Assembly (NCBI GenBank): GCA_032358165.1 | Contig: JAALGY010000043.1 | Location: forward strand, 496,001 to 560,000 | Origin: Diplosphaera chodatii | Lineage: Eukaryota > Chlorophyta > Trebouxiophyceae > Prasiolales > Stichococcaceae | Length of the DNA: 64,000 bases | Direction: 5' to 3' | Shown: in pieces, positions 48,432-60,100 of the stretch | How positions within the stretch are numbered: the first letter of the stretch is position 1 | Layout of the letters: the number at the start of each line of letters is the position of its first letter | Translations under genes and position numbers: made by a program | The notes under the pieces: model-generated | Database searches by the model: none | What the model was told of the DNA's origin: nothing | Seen by the model: the letters and a program-made list of their open reading frames with translations, nothing else

Positions 48432-49399
48432 ATGAAGCGTAGCCAGCCAGAGTCGGGTTCACCGCAGCTGCAGCTGGACTCTGATGCGGTGGCCTCTGCT
48501 GCTAACACAAAGGTGTGGCAGTTCTCACGCACGACGAGCACCATCTGGCTGCAAAAGCGGGTCTGAGCACACCTGCGGAGGTACTGCAGCCGTGAGCATC
48601 AGGTTTGTAGTACTGATATGGGCGCGTGTCCCTGGCCTGCAGCGTCAGAAGGTGGCGGCTGCGTGGCGGGGCGTCAGCAGCGCTGGCAGCCGCTGGCAGG
48701 CCACGATACACATTGGTGGCCAGCGTTTCCTGCTGGGCAAACGCTTCGGCAGCGCAGAAGTAGCTGCACGGGCTGTTGACAGGGCGACTATAGCAGTTGA
48801 AGGCAGAGAAGACACCGCGTTGAATTTCCCGCTGGACACCTATCCACCTGAGGTGCGTTCCACAGGCATGCATCTGGCAGAGTCCCGCACGCCATTGGGA
48901 TGCGCATGATCAGGCTGTGCCTCGTAGGATTAATAATGATGGGCGTAGTCGAGGGGAATATATCGTTGCAGGAGAACAAGCAGCGAACAGGCACTGAGCT
49001 GGCGGACTTCCTCATGCAGCTGCAGAAGGATGTAAGCATACTTGATAGCACTCGCGTCGGCACATGCATGTATTAACACCTTACAGGTATCAACCTTGCC
49101 CAGATGGTCATTGCCGGTGCACGGTTCGCAGGTGGTCCCAGAGGGGACGCCAGGAGCGTCGCACTTGAACGATGGCGCAGAGCAGGGGGCCGACCTCTTC
49201 CCTGCTGATGTCCATTTCCCAACGCGGTGCGGCGTGTGCGCTGCCTGCCGGCAGCCCTGGCTGCATCTGGTGGGCAGCTGCAGACCTCTATGTGCTATCT
49301 CCATTGCAGCTCCTTGCCGTTGCTCACCCAGTGGATTGCCCCCCTCTCCAAATGATGCGATGCACTTGTTGGAACCAGATTCTAATTGCAACGTGGTGA
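48432..49399 (+). CDS. AP2-domain DNA-binding protein with a CXXC-like cysteine motif
   Basis: Exons 48432-48512 (MKRSQPESGSPQLQLDSDAV), 48643-48852, 48972-49031 (ENKQRTGTELADFLMQLQKD) and one from 49087 all join in phase 0. Exon 2 is an AP2 domain: AAWRGVSSAGSRWQATIHIG, RFLLGKRFGSAEVAARAVDR and NFPLDTYPPE match the RGV-W-A-I three-strand sheet and the AARA-DRA helix of plant and algal AP2 proteins. Exon 4 ends FPTRCGVCAACRQPWLHL, like the first half of a CXXC zinc finger. The 3' end is unsure: a frame after an acceptor near 49310 runs to TGA 49397-49399. A nuclear transcription-regulator role is inferred from the AP2 fold. Confidence 0.65.
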
Positions 49400-49469
49400 G
49401 AGTCAAGGATTTGGTTGCTTTGTGCTGGCAGTGCCATCCAGTGACACGGTGATGCAGGGTTGTGAGGCC

Positions 49470-51025
49470 ATGGCAGCAAAGTCACAGCCGCAATCAAAGC
49501 AGCGCCAGCAGACACGTCGGGCCAGGAGAAGTGCGGGGTATGACAGTGAGGACTTACTACTGCTGCAGCCATTGGTCGATCGTGCAGATGCAGCGGTAGG
49601 TGCTCACAACATAAAAACACTGTCGTGCTGCTCCAGATTTCATCATGTTGCAAGCCTCAGCATGGCGTCTTAACAATGGCTATTGGACCAGGTGCTGATG
49701 TTGCAACGTGTGCAGCCCCTGGCAGTGCCTCCAGTCGGTTGCGGGAACACGCCTGCGCTTCCAGGAAGCTGAGCTGTAATTGGGCTCCCGTATCAGGCGA
49801 GGGAACGGCAGCTGCGGGAGCAGGCGCTGTCGCTGCGGCAGCTGGAGGCGCCGGCGGATGAGGCCCCGCTCTCGCTGCACCGAGACACCCCGCCCCCGCC
49901 GCCCGTACGCACGCCGCAGATGGACCATGGCCTGACGCTGCGCTGGGCGGCGGCTCAGGTACACATGTGGGGCTGCTCGCGCTGGGTCAGGCTGCAGGGG
50001 TGCAAGCGCCAGGGCATTGCCAGCCGCCAGGAGCACAATGCGTGGCCACAAGAGCACTTCTGTCGCCAACATGCGTTTGCATTTGCCATCTGCAGGCCGC
50101 TGTAGTGGCACCTGGTCTGAGAGCTGCAGCTGCAGTTCCGAGCATCGGTGTGAGTGCAGCTGCCTGTGCAGGCTGCACAGGGAGTGCAACATGTCACTGC
50201 TGTCGAGGCATCAGCCGGCGAGGCGCCGCCGCCGCCGATGAAGCGCGAGCACACCTGTCGTCGCTGCCGGATTGTGGGGCACGCCGAGCAAAACTGCCCG
50301 CTGGTCATGGAGCCCGACCCGGTGAGCTATCTGCTGCCGAGCCCCAACAAGCGTCTCAACAGGATGATGCACCGTCTTCACGGCAGCGCGTGCTCAGGAT
50401 CAAGGGATCATCATTCTATAACAAGATACCGCCCAGTGGCCCGTCTCTAAGTCATGCTGAGCTACGTGTGTGTCTAGCATTTTACTCCAGGGCAGCCTGT
50501 TCCAGCCAGCGCTGACACTGCTACACGCTAGTGCACCGCACACCTGCTCTGTCAATTAAGGACATCCCTGGATGTTCTTGCATGACCAGCCGCCCGATGC
50601 ACTGACGCAGCAGCTGGAGGCGCTGCCGCCAGAGCTGCAGCAGGTCCTGGCCGACATGCAGGGCCTGGCCAATGCTGGCGCCGCGGAGCACGGCCTGCTG
50701 GACATCCAGCAGACCTCCAAGAACGACAGGCGCGTGGCTGCCGACCAGCATGCATATCGTGTTCAGGCTGTGTCAGTGACACCGCAATGGCCTCAGCCTT
50801 GTCGCTGCATAGTCGGCAGTGGTTGATGCATTGCACAGCGTCATTCACGCATGGCTGCGTTCAAGGTGTCACGCCGATGTTCACAGGTTCGTGCAACAGC
50901 AGTTCTCCCCTAATGCACTGGTGGCAGCGGGCCTGCTGGTGGACGAGGTCATGAAGCGCTTTGGGTGGGGCCAGGGTAAGCCGCCAGCGCCCCCGCGGCA
51001 GCTGCCGCAGCAGCCACCCAGCTAA
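49470..51025 (+). CDS. CCHC zinc-knuckle protein, family not recognised
   Basis: ATG 49470 opens a basic exon (MAAKSQPQSKQRQQTRRARR) with acidic SAGYDSEDLLLLQPLVDRAD. A later exon from about 49799 gives ARERQLREQALSLRQLEAPA then a Pro run and PQMDHGLTLRWAAAQ. The exon near 50210-50320 carries KREHTCRRCRIVGHAEQNC, a C-x2-C-x4-H-x4-C zinc knuckle that binds single-stranded nucleic acid or protein. The exon ending at 50729 gives MFLHDQPPDALTQQLEALPP, ELQQVLADMQGLANAGAAEH and LLDIQQTSKNDR, and the final exon (50887-51025) gives FVQQQFSPNALVAAGLLVDE with a Pro/Gln tail. These last blocks look conserved but I cannot name the family. The junction of the last two exons needs a GC donor. Confidence 0.55.
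50730..50886 (+). other. GC-AG intron in the zinc-knuckle gene
   Basis: The exon ends AACGACAG, followed by GCGCGT; the acceptor TTCACAG ends at 50886. Phase 2 (AG) plus G gives NDRFVQQQF. The GT five bases inside (CGC/GTGGCT) leaves phase 0 and reads out of frame. Confidence 0.65.
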
Positions 51026-51817
51026 GAGGTGCAGCAGCAGCGGCAAGAGCACCATTGCCGGGAGCAGGCGGAGCACCGGCGGCAGGAGCGGCTTCCACAG
51101 CTGCAGCACTGGGCGAAATGGCCAAATATTGGCGGCACGGCAGCGGCATACGAAGACGCACCTATGCCTTTCCACTCTGTCTGGGAGGGGCAACAGCAGG
51201 TTGCCAAGCCATCATGCCTACACGCTTCAGGTGATGCAGCAATACTCCTACTATGTCCTGCGTGCTGTGCCTAGATGGCTATGTATGCTATGCACGCAGT
51301 TGACCTGCTTTGCCAGTTGACCCTGCAGGATCGGACACAATGCCGGCTGTTGCGCTCACAGCTCTGCAGCGTCCAATTTTTCGCTACCCGTCTGCAGGCC
51401 GGAGGTCTGCCGGCCATACCTTGCACTCTGCATGCGCACTGCTGGGATTAGGCATCACGAATTGTATAGTCCAGCGTACTCGTACATGAGCTTTTTGATG
51501 TGAGGAGTTGTCCTGCTCGAGTCTCCAGCGATTGATTTTGGCACTGGGAACGTGCAGTACATGCAAATATAGGGTTTTGCCACCCACGTGATGAACCCCA
51601 GAACGAGGCCTGGGCTCGGAGTGCCATTCCTGTCTGGAAGTTGACAACAGCTGGTTGGCTGTGCCAATAAGCGTCTTAGCAATCGTTGTGCTGGTCACAA
51701 GCAAGCGAGTACCAGTAATTTGCAGGCAGACTCGGCTGCTCCGCATAGGTTGTGACACCTGCATTTGGTTCAGGACCAAGTTGCCGGCTCGCTGCAAGAC
51801 AGTGACTGTCGGATACG
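51026..51817. promoter_or_regulatory. Gap upstream of SPF30
   Basis: It holds the zinc-knuckle gene 3' UTR and the SPF30 promoter, both on the plus strand. The stretch to 51170 is Gln/Arg-coding in one frame but follows the stop. AT-rich from 51.4 kb. No gene is recognised. Confidence 0.45.
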
Positions 51818-53661
51818 ATGGAGTCGCAGTCGTCAGAGGAGCTGCGGGCGAACCTTGAGGAGTACACAGCTCAGAAGCAGCAGGTGGAGGAGCTATTGCA
51901 GCTGGACGCCAGCAATGAGGAGTACCAGGAGCTCGCCAAGAGCCTGGCGGAGGTCATCGAGCTGACTGAGGACCTGCTGCGGGAAGCAGCTGGTGGCGCC
52001 GCAGCACCCGCGCAGCCAGGTGCCTGATGCCGCCGTGACGCATTCGGCCACAGGTGGCCTGTGGCACGCGAGTGTGTGCCCTGATGCACAGGCCAGCCCG
52101 CGCCGGCTCGGCCATCAGCACTGGTGGTGCTTCTTCGTCGGCCAGTTTTTGCGTCCCCACACGCAGCGGGGCCCGGTGGAGCCGCAGCAGCAGCGGCGCA
52201 GCCGGCGGCGGCGCCGGTGGCGGTGCAGACGGCCGCGCCGGCGGTGTCCTCCTTCCTGCCGCCGCAGGTGGCGCAGCAGATCCGGGCGGCGCAGCAGAAG
52301 GCGGCGCTCGCCGGGCAGGCGCCCGCCAACTGGGCCATCGGCGCCCGCGTGCAGGCGGTGGGTCTCGCCAAGCGTCCAACTGCCATCAGCGCAGTGCCAG
52401 CCGAATGTCTGCAGATGCCGCTGCGGTCGTGTGTCTCATGCAGCAGCACTGCTGCACAGCATGTTTGGCAGTAGACCGCATGGCCTGCGCTGCTGATCAT
52501 GTTGATGTGTTGCCGGCAGATCTGGTCTGGCGACGGCGAGTGGTACGCAGCCAGCATCATCGGCGTGTCAGCAGCCGGCAGCTTCGTGGTGTCCTTTGAT
52601 GAGGACGGCGGCACAGAGGAGGTGGGTGCAGACTTCACAGCTGCCATGGCCGAGCACTATAGGTTTCCTGCGATCCTGCTCCCAGTTCACATATGACCAG
52701 CACATTGCAGCAGTCCTACATCAATCCTGGATGTCCGCAGTGCATGCAGTCACAACTCACCTGTGTCATGCTTGCGCAGCTGGACAGGTCAGCGGTGCGG
52801 CAGGCGGCCGAGGAGGACACCCTGTACCGGGGCGTGTCGGCGCCCAACCGCGTGCAGGTCGCCGAGGAGCCCGTCGTCACCGAGATCCCCAAGGTAGGGA
52901 CGCTGCTCCGATAGGACGCTGCTCCGAAAGCAGCCAACCGTCTTGCGCCTGCATGGCCGCTCGCCTGCGGAGGCGGAGGCTTGCGGAGGCTTGGGCATAG
53001 ACATCTGCTCCAACGTCTGGGCAGGATCAGGGTCATCTGGCTTCTGATGAGCTGCGTGACTGCCGGGTACTTATCCACGCGCTCATTGCAAATGCTGCGC
53101 CATCTGCAGTGGCTGACCATCTTGCCGGAGGACGACGAGAAGACAAGGATCAAGAAGAAGAAGTTGATCAAGTCGTACAAGAGCAAGATGCGCTTTGCCA
53201 AGCTTGACCAAGAGACGAAGGTGGGGCTGCATCATGCACCGAGCACCGGTGTCAGCTGGCAAAGGCGCTATCAAGCTCTGCCATGAACCACGACGGACCC
53301 TTGAGCCTCTAATATCATGTGCTCATAGGACCGACAGTCTTCGTGGCAGAACTTCCAGAAGGGCAAGGTGACGAAGAAGAAGAAGCCCGCAGGCTTCATG
53401 ACAGGTGCGCACACCCCACAGATGGACACACATGCCCTGGCATGTGTGTATGCGGTCACAGGGCACCTGCTTGTGGATGGACCACCAGCAAACGTGCTCA
53501 GCGCTTTGGTCGAGCCTTGTGCTGTCATATGCCGTGCAGCGCACCACAAGACCAGCATGTTCTCAGTGCCGGAGGGTGGCAAGGTGGGCGTCATTGGGTC
53601 TGGCAAGCCTATGACAGAGTACAAGCCCGCCGGCCGGCACGACTTTGCGGGGATGCGGTGA
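51818..53661 (+). CDS. SMNDC1: Splicing factor SPF30/SMNDC1 (Tudor protein)
   Basis: SPF30 is a U2 snRNP-associated Tudor protein needed for tri-snRNP addition to the spliceosome. The start MESQSSEELRANLEEYTAQK, QQVEELLQLDASNEEYQELA and SLAEVIELTEDLL is the conserved N-terminal helix pair. An Ala/Pro spacer precedes the Tudor domain, split over two exons: WAIGARVQAV, then IWSGDGEWYAASIIGVSAAG with FVVSFDEDGGTEEV. Later exons give LTILPEDDEKTRIKKKKLIK, SYKSKMRFAKLDQETK and SSWQNFQKGKVTKKKKPAGF, with the C-terminal KTSMFSVPEGGKVGVIGSGK and PMTEY typical of the family. The Tudor aromatic cage binds symmetrically dimethylated arginine on Sm proteins in homologues. A short tandem duplication sits just after one 5' splice site (52894). 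Confidence 0.92.
52895..52927 (+). repeat. Tandem 16-17-bp duplication at an SPF30 5' splice site
   Basis: TAGGGACGCTGCTCCGA (52895-52911) is followed at once by TAGGACGCTGCTCCGA; the first copy begins inside the GTAGGG donor. A further pair, CGGAGGCTTG twice near 52972-52994, lies in the same intron. Confidence 0.85.
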
Positions 53662-54185
53662 CAGCTGTACACTTCCTGCACTTGTGCTGTTGCACTATGT
53701 GGTTTTAAGCAGTTCAGAGTCAGTCGTACAGAATCGCACGCCCCTCTTGAGTGCTGATGTTATTGCAAGGCGACATCGCATCCAATGATCTGGGCTGGGC
53801 TTCGTGTCTTCATCATACCCTCTGAGCAGGACAGTGCTGATGCAAGTGTGTCGCCCCCCTGCCGTGCTAGCCCCTCAGAGTGTAAGTGGTCCCGGACGCC
53901 GCTGTGTTTGCTGCTCTGCGGGTGCAAGCATCGCGACCACGTCGCTTGCGCTGTACCGCTTTGGCCGCTGCCGCCGCCTGCCCTGCTGCCCCGGCGGCCC
54001 CGCCTCAGCCGACTGCTCCTCTGCTGCCCTTTGTGCCTGTCAAGATGCGTGAAAGTGCCGAAGGGTGGTGCGTCAGAAGCATACTCTCGAAGCGGCTGGT
54101 CAACCTTGGTGCAAAGGGTGTGCACATCAGGTTGCACGGCCTAAATTTCTCTTCTTCGTCCATGCCGTGCACATCATGCGAAGCA
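53662..54185. other. Convergent intergenic region
   Basis: Between the end of SPF30 (plus) and the end of the flippase gene (minus). Frames in it are Pro/Ala/Cys-biased without a motif, and no gene is called. Confidence 0.5.
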
Positions 54186-57100
54186 TTATGCCACGGTCAC
54201 CTGGTCGGCGTGGAACGACTCGAAGCCGGGCGTGTCGAAGCTGAACCCGGTGTGCGCGCGGCGGCGGCGGACGGGGCCAACGAGCGGTCCCAGCCCCGCA
54301 GCGCTGAAAGACCTGGTGCTGTCGGAGTGGCCTGGGGCAGTGTGCCATAAGTTATCAGCATGGGCACCGAGATCTACAGATGCACACGAAAGGCATGGCC
54401 TTCAGTGCATAGCATCACCAGGCTGCTACATATCAGTATTGTACATTGTCAACAACTTTGGTTGGAACAAGAGCGGCTGGCCTGCAACACTCACAGGCAG
54501 CGAATTACGGCAGATACTCTGTGGGCACCTGCCAGGCTGACGGCAGCAATGGAAGGCGCTGCCGCCGTTGACCCGCCAGACGGCCGCTGCCCCAGCAGCT
54601 TGCCGGGCAGCAGCAGGCTGCCGCTGTCGGCGGACTCCAGGGCGGCGCCGCCACCGACGACGCTGCTGTTGATGCGCACCTGCAGACAGCCGCGCAGGTG
54701 AGCAGGCTGATCACTGCAACAGCGAGTAGTGGTTCATAGTGCAACCGTTGCTGTACCGTGTCGCAGGTGCGGATGGCCATCTGACCCAGTATTGGGTTCA
54801 GCTGACACACCTTGTGGTGCCGGGCTGGCGAGGGCGCTGTGCTGCCCACCCATAGCAGAGGACCTGGCACCTTGTGCACCCTCCAGCGATGCAGGTGGAG
54901 CTCTCAGGTCGAATATGCTCAGAACAATGCTAAGAGACGCTTATTTCAGGCACACTAGAGTTTGCAACAAGTACACGTGTCTGCGAGCGTCTGTGAATAG
55001 TTTGCACACTTGCTGCCTGGCGAGAGGCGCATGCGGTCCAGCGCCAGCTCGTACTCCTGGATGATGTGCTCGTCGTGGGGCCGGAAGGCGCGCGTTGCGC
55101 CCGCGATGACCACTTGTGGCAGCAGGCATGCCCCCAGACCTGCGGCCAGGCACGGTGCCAGTCTGCAAACTGTCGGCCATACCACCTTGGCGCGTTGTAG
55201 GCAGTCACATTGCGTTTTTGTTCTGTGTTTTCTGCGAGTATGAAGCGCTCACTGAGTGGTATGCACAGCCACGCTGCTGGCCACCGCATGAGGATGAAGA
55301 TCACATAGTAGATGTTTTCCTGTCAGCACACAGATGTCAGTGCTGAGCATGAGGAGATTGGACGGCAGTCGTGTCGAACGTGCAAGGCTGTGCAGCCATT
55401 CATCCGCTGCTCCGCACGAACCTTCTGGACGGCCACACATGAACAGGCCGCACCTGGTGCGCGATGCTGCCAAGGGTGCCCAGTGGCAGTCCGTTGTATG
55501 CGCACACGAATGCCAGCCACAGGCAAATGCTGCCGTAGATGGCAATGTAATGCCATCTCGTGTGAAACTGGACGGACAGTGCCAGCCGCAGGTTCACCTG
55601 AGTTCAATCAAAATAGCCGAGCTCAATGAAGACGGCCTGAGATGATCACATGTAGGTTGCTAGTGAAGTGGACGTCATCATCAGCCAGCTGACTTTAGGA
55701 GCCGTTTGCCATGACGTGCTCACCACAACAATAACCACGGTGTATGCCAGCGTGCCAGTTGCCCAGATGTCGACGATCTGGCCGGTGTCATTGACGGCAG
55801 ACTTTGCCGACAGCGCCAGCGTCGGCACATAAAAGCACACCAGCGAGTGCCAGATGGCAGACGCCAGCCACAGCGACAGCACCTTGGGGCTGCAGCACGG
55901 ACACGCAAGCAGGTGCATCTGTTGTTGCCAGGATATCTGGAGGTCACAACGTACTACGCATGTTTCATGAACGACGCATTGCATATGTCATCAGGCGCAT
56001 GATCACTGTCAGTCAGGATGCACAGTGTTGCACCTGAAGCGGACATTTCGCTGACCGGCCTTATACAGGTGTGGAACAGACAGCAGGCTCTCCTGCAGCA
56101 GTGCGCACAGCATCGGCCTCGAACGTGTCTTGGAAGATGTGCAGACTCTGAGTTCACACCCACTCCAAGGGCGTCTGGTGCACCTGTGACACATCTTGAT
56201 CAAACAGGCCAACGACAATGACCGGCAGCGAAGTGAACAGAAGGTTGTAAAACGCCTGCAAAGCAGAGCCACGTATGAGACGATGAGGCAGCCCGAGCAA
56301 GTTGGCGTGGCAGTGACACAGAGACAGGCGCATGCAACTGCGTGCCTGATACCAGTCGTCATAGAAGCGCTGCCCGCTGAATGCAGTATAAAGATTAAAC
56401 CAGAACTGGGTCAATGTGTAAGCCATGTTCTTATAGAAGAAGTACCTGAGACACATTGATGTTGTTGCATGGTCAGCCCGTTGACAGGCATGGGTGACAT
56501 GTCATTGCTTCCGGGTGCATGTTGCTGCTCTCACGACCGCCCCACAGCGTCAGCCCTCAGCTCACATATATAGTGCTATCAAAAGCGTGCGATTGTTGCT
56601 TGCATCAAGATGCAACATATGCGCGTGCTGTCATAGAAAAGTACCACTGGATGGTCGCATGGTATCAGGTGTTGAGTGCTCACCCCACAATGCGAGTGAT
56701 GCGCGTGTAGGACCAGTGGCCGTGCACCAGCAGCAGGTTGGTGAGGTATGCAAACTGCGCGATGGCAAAGTCAGCGGCCATGACCGCCTGCATGCCCTCC
56801 TGCCCGCTGATGCCCACACCCACATGTGCCGCCTGCACAGAGATCAGCACCAGGGCCTGACATCCGGCGCAGCGTATCTCAGGTGGCGAGCGGTCCGCCC
56901 CGCCAGCCTCCCACTATGGAGAGGCTGGCAGGATGCACTACACGCACATGCTCAGCATGTGGCAGCCGCTGTGGCTGTGCACCGCGGCACCTGGATCATG
57001 GACACATCGTTGGCGCCGTCGCCAATGGACAGCGTGACCGCCCCCGCGCCCTCCTTCACCAGCCGCGTCACCTGCGCCTTCTGCAGCGGCGACACCCGGC

Positions 57101-60100
57101 AGCACAGCACGGCCTGTTGCACTGAAAGCCACATCTCAGCAGATTGCGCACATGCCCGTACTCATATCCGGTTTGAAGTACACGTGGTGACCTGCTGTAC
57201 TGCATTGCACATGCTCCTGAGTGCTAGGCGACGTCAGAAACCGTCCACACAATCCAACGTCCCGACTGGCTCACCTTGCAGGCGATGCCCAGCTCCAGGA
57301 ACTTGGCGCTGTTGGCGCCGTCGAGCACAATGGCCAGGGCGTGGCCGTCAATGACGACCGCCAGGTCGGGCGCGCCCGGCCGCCCCCGACACTGGCGGGC
57401 CCGCCGCACCGCCTCCTCCAGCTGCTGCACCACCTGCCAGGGGTGCAAGGGTGCCCCAGGGTTACGCCTAGCTGCAGCGTAATGTGTGGCAGGAGTGCCA
57501 CATCCATGTCACGAAGGTGTCGTGGCTGGACCACCTGATGCAGCATGAATGTGCCATGCAGGTGTAGGGGCAGCTTGCGTGCTGCTTTGGCACTAATAGC
57601 AATTCCTGGCCACTGGACAAGTCATGTTGCCACTGGACAAGTCAGGGAGTGCAATGCAGCGGACCTCTTGCTGTATCAGAGCTGTCACGTCGGCAGCCTC
57701 CCGTCGCTCCGCATCCAGCACAGCCTTCGTCTCGGATGAGATGAGCAGCCGCTCCTGCAGAGTCGTGCAACTGTCTTGTTCAGTGGGAACAGGTCTACGC
57801 CCTCTTCCTGGCTCGAGACTCTGTCACGCTGATGCTGGACCATGACACTCAATGGATTGTCTGGCATTCGCTGCTCTGACGCCTGTGTCTACTGACCTGC
57901 TCGTTGGACAGCAGGCTGCATGCGTAGCCGATGTTGATGGCGGTCTCCACCTTGTCGCCGGTCAGCACCCAGATGCGGAGCCCCGCAGCCCGCAGCCGCT
58001 CTATGCCCTCCGGCACCCCCTGCAGCACAATAGGCGTCACACCCTTGACTTGGAATGCAGAGGCTTACGGTTGCATCATTGCGCTTGCATTTCCGATGAC
58101 TGTTGGGTTTCACGGTCAAGCATTGGTGCTGACACTCTCTACCCGGGCAGAGGCCTTCCCTGTTGCAGCTCACTCCTTTCCGCCGTCTGGGACTTGCCTG
58201 CTGCAGCTTGTCCTCTATGGCGGTGGCGCCCAGCAGGATCAGGTCTCGCTCGATCAGCTCCGCAACTGCGTCCAGCGCTGCCTCCCGGTCCTGCATCGTC
58301 GTCTTGGCCGCCTGGAACTTCGGCAGCCAGTCCGCATACTCCTGAGCCGGCACCGGCCTGCAGCATGCGCGCCCAGATAATGCCCTGACACATCTGACCA
58401 GACCCCTGTGCTGCTGTCTAGGGTGATCCACATGCAAGCTTCAGCTGCGCATGCCATACGGTAATCTGGCGGCTGCGGCAACTGCAGTACCATGCATTGT
58501 CTAGCATGATCAGCAGCCTTAATGCATGCCATGGTCACCTGTAGGCGAGGCACAATGTGCGCAAGCCCTGATTGCCGTATGTCTCCAGATGCGTCATCGT
58601 GGCGTCGCAGTGCTCCCTGCCAGATGCTGCTAGCCGCTCATAGACCACCATGTCAGCACCCTGTACCAAAAGCGAGCAAAAGCAGCGCTAATTGCGAGTG
58701 GCATGTGCGATTGGCACGCATCACTAGCCTTTGCATGCATGCAAAGGCTCTCCCTGCATACCTGTCGCAGATGCTGCACAATGATGAACCACCTTGCCAT
58801 GTGCCTGCACGCATGCAGGTTGTACCTTGCAGTACAGCACGATGGTGCCGTCGGGGTGACGCACAACGGACGACTGGCGCTTGCGCGTGGAGTTGAACTC
58901 CAGCACCGCCAGCACCTCGTACTCCTTGAGCGTCGGCAGCGGGCCAGCCTCCCACACCTGCAAGCGTGGGCTGCATGCAATTGAATGCTTGCATGTGCGG
59001 CGGGGAGACCACCCAGATGGAGTGTCCTATGTACAGCCAGCTGATGCCAATCGACATTGTGACCAGCTGATGCCATGAGGGGCAACCAGAAAACAGTGGC
59101 CAAACCATCACAAAGGCATGACTTGCCTTGACCCCGCGCGGGGTGCGTGCATGAAAGAAGAAGCCGAAGACCTTGGCTGCCACTACCAGAGCCGCCTCGT
59201 CTGGTGACCCCGCCTGCATGTGCATGTCAAAACCCAGGTCCATGGAAGGAACAGCCGTCGCACGTGCAGCTGCAGGGTGCTGCACCACAGGGACCGTGCC
59301 TGGTATCTGATCTCGCTTGGCGTAGGCGGCCCTTCTGGGATCACAGTGTGGCACACTGCTAGCAGCCGAAAGAACTCGCGGATGTAATCTGCGTCTAGGT
59401 CCGCCTCCCACCGTCCATGCATCAGGCGACTGTAGGCAGCAACACAAAGCTCACGGGTGGCCGGCCTCAGAATGGTTTCAGCCTGCATCTGTTACCTGGA
59501 AGCACACGCTACTGCGGGCGTGACCCTCACTCGTCGTCGAAGTTGAAGCCGCGCTCCCGGACAGCGTTGGGGTTTGGCAGCTGCTCGGCCAGCGGGCGCC
59601 CCGCGCGCTTGGCAAGCGTGTGCTCGATCTCGGTGACGCCCCGACCATAGCTGATCCCGGCAATGCAGCACTTGAAGAACTCCATGCGGTTGCACGTGAG
59701 TGTACCTGACATCCACATCCTGCCATGAGTGCCACGCTTGTCCTCCTAACACGGCGTGTGTGGGAATGCTTGCATACGTTTCAAGCACCAGCTTGGCGCA
59801 GTACGGCAGGTTGTGCATGCCCCCACCTGTCTTGTCCGAGAAGATGTACTGCACTTGGCCCAGCTCCTCGTTCAGGTTTGAGGTGCGGGCCAGCGCCGGT
59901 GTGTCTGTCTCCGCATGGTACATTGCACGGTCGCAGTTGATGAAGCGTGTGGCCTGCAATGATTGCAGATACTGATTTCAGTCACGGCAGTCCAGGTGGC
60001 TTGCCTCCACACCGCCACCCGAGCTGTACGACTGCAGATGGCACACTGCCTCTGTGGGACGAGAAGACAACCCACCTGGAAGAACTTGATGATCTCGATC

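Noticed and set aside
53886..54350. 154-codon plus-strand frame past SPF30
   Set aside because: Its 3' half is the antisense of the last flippase exon, and the 5' half is Pro/Ala/Cys-biased without a motif.
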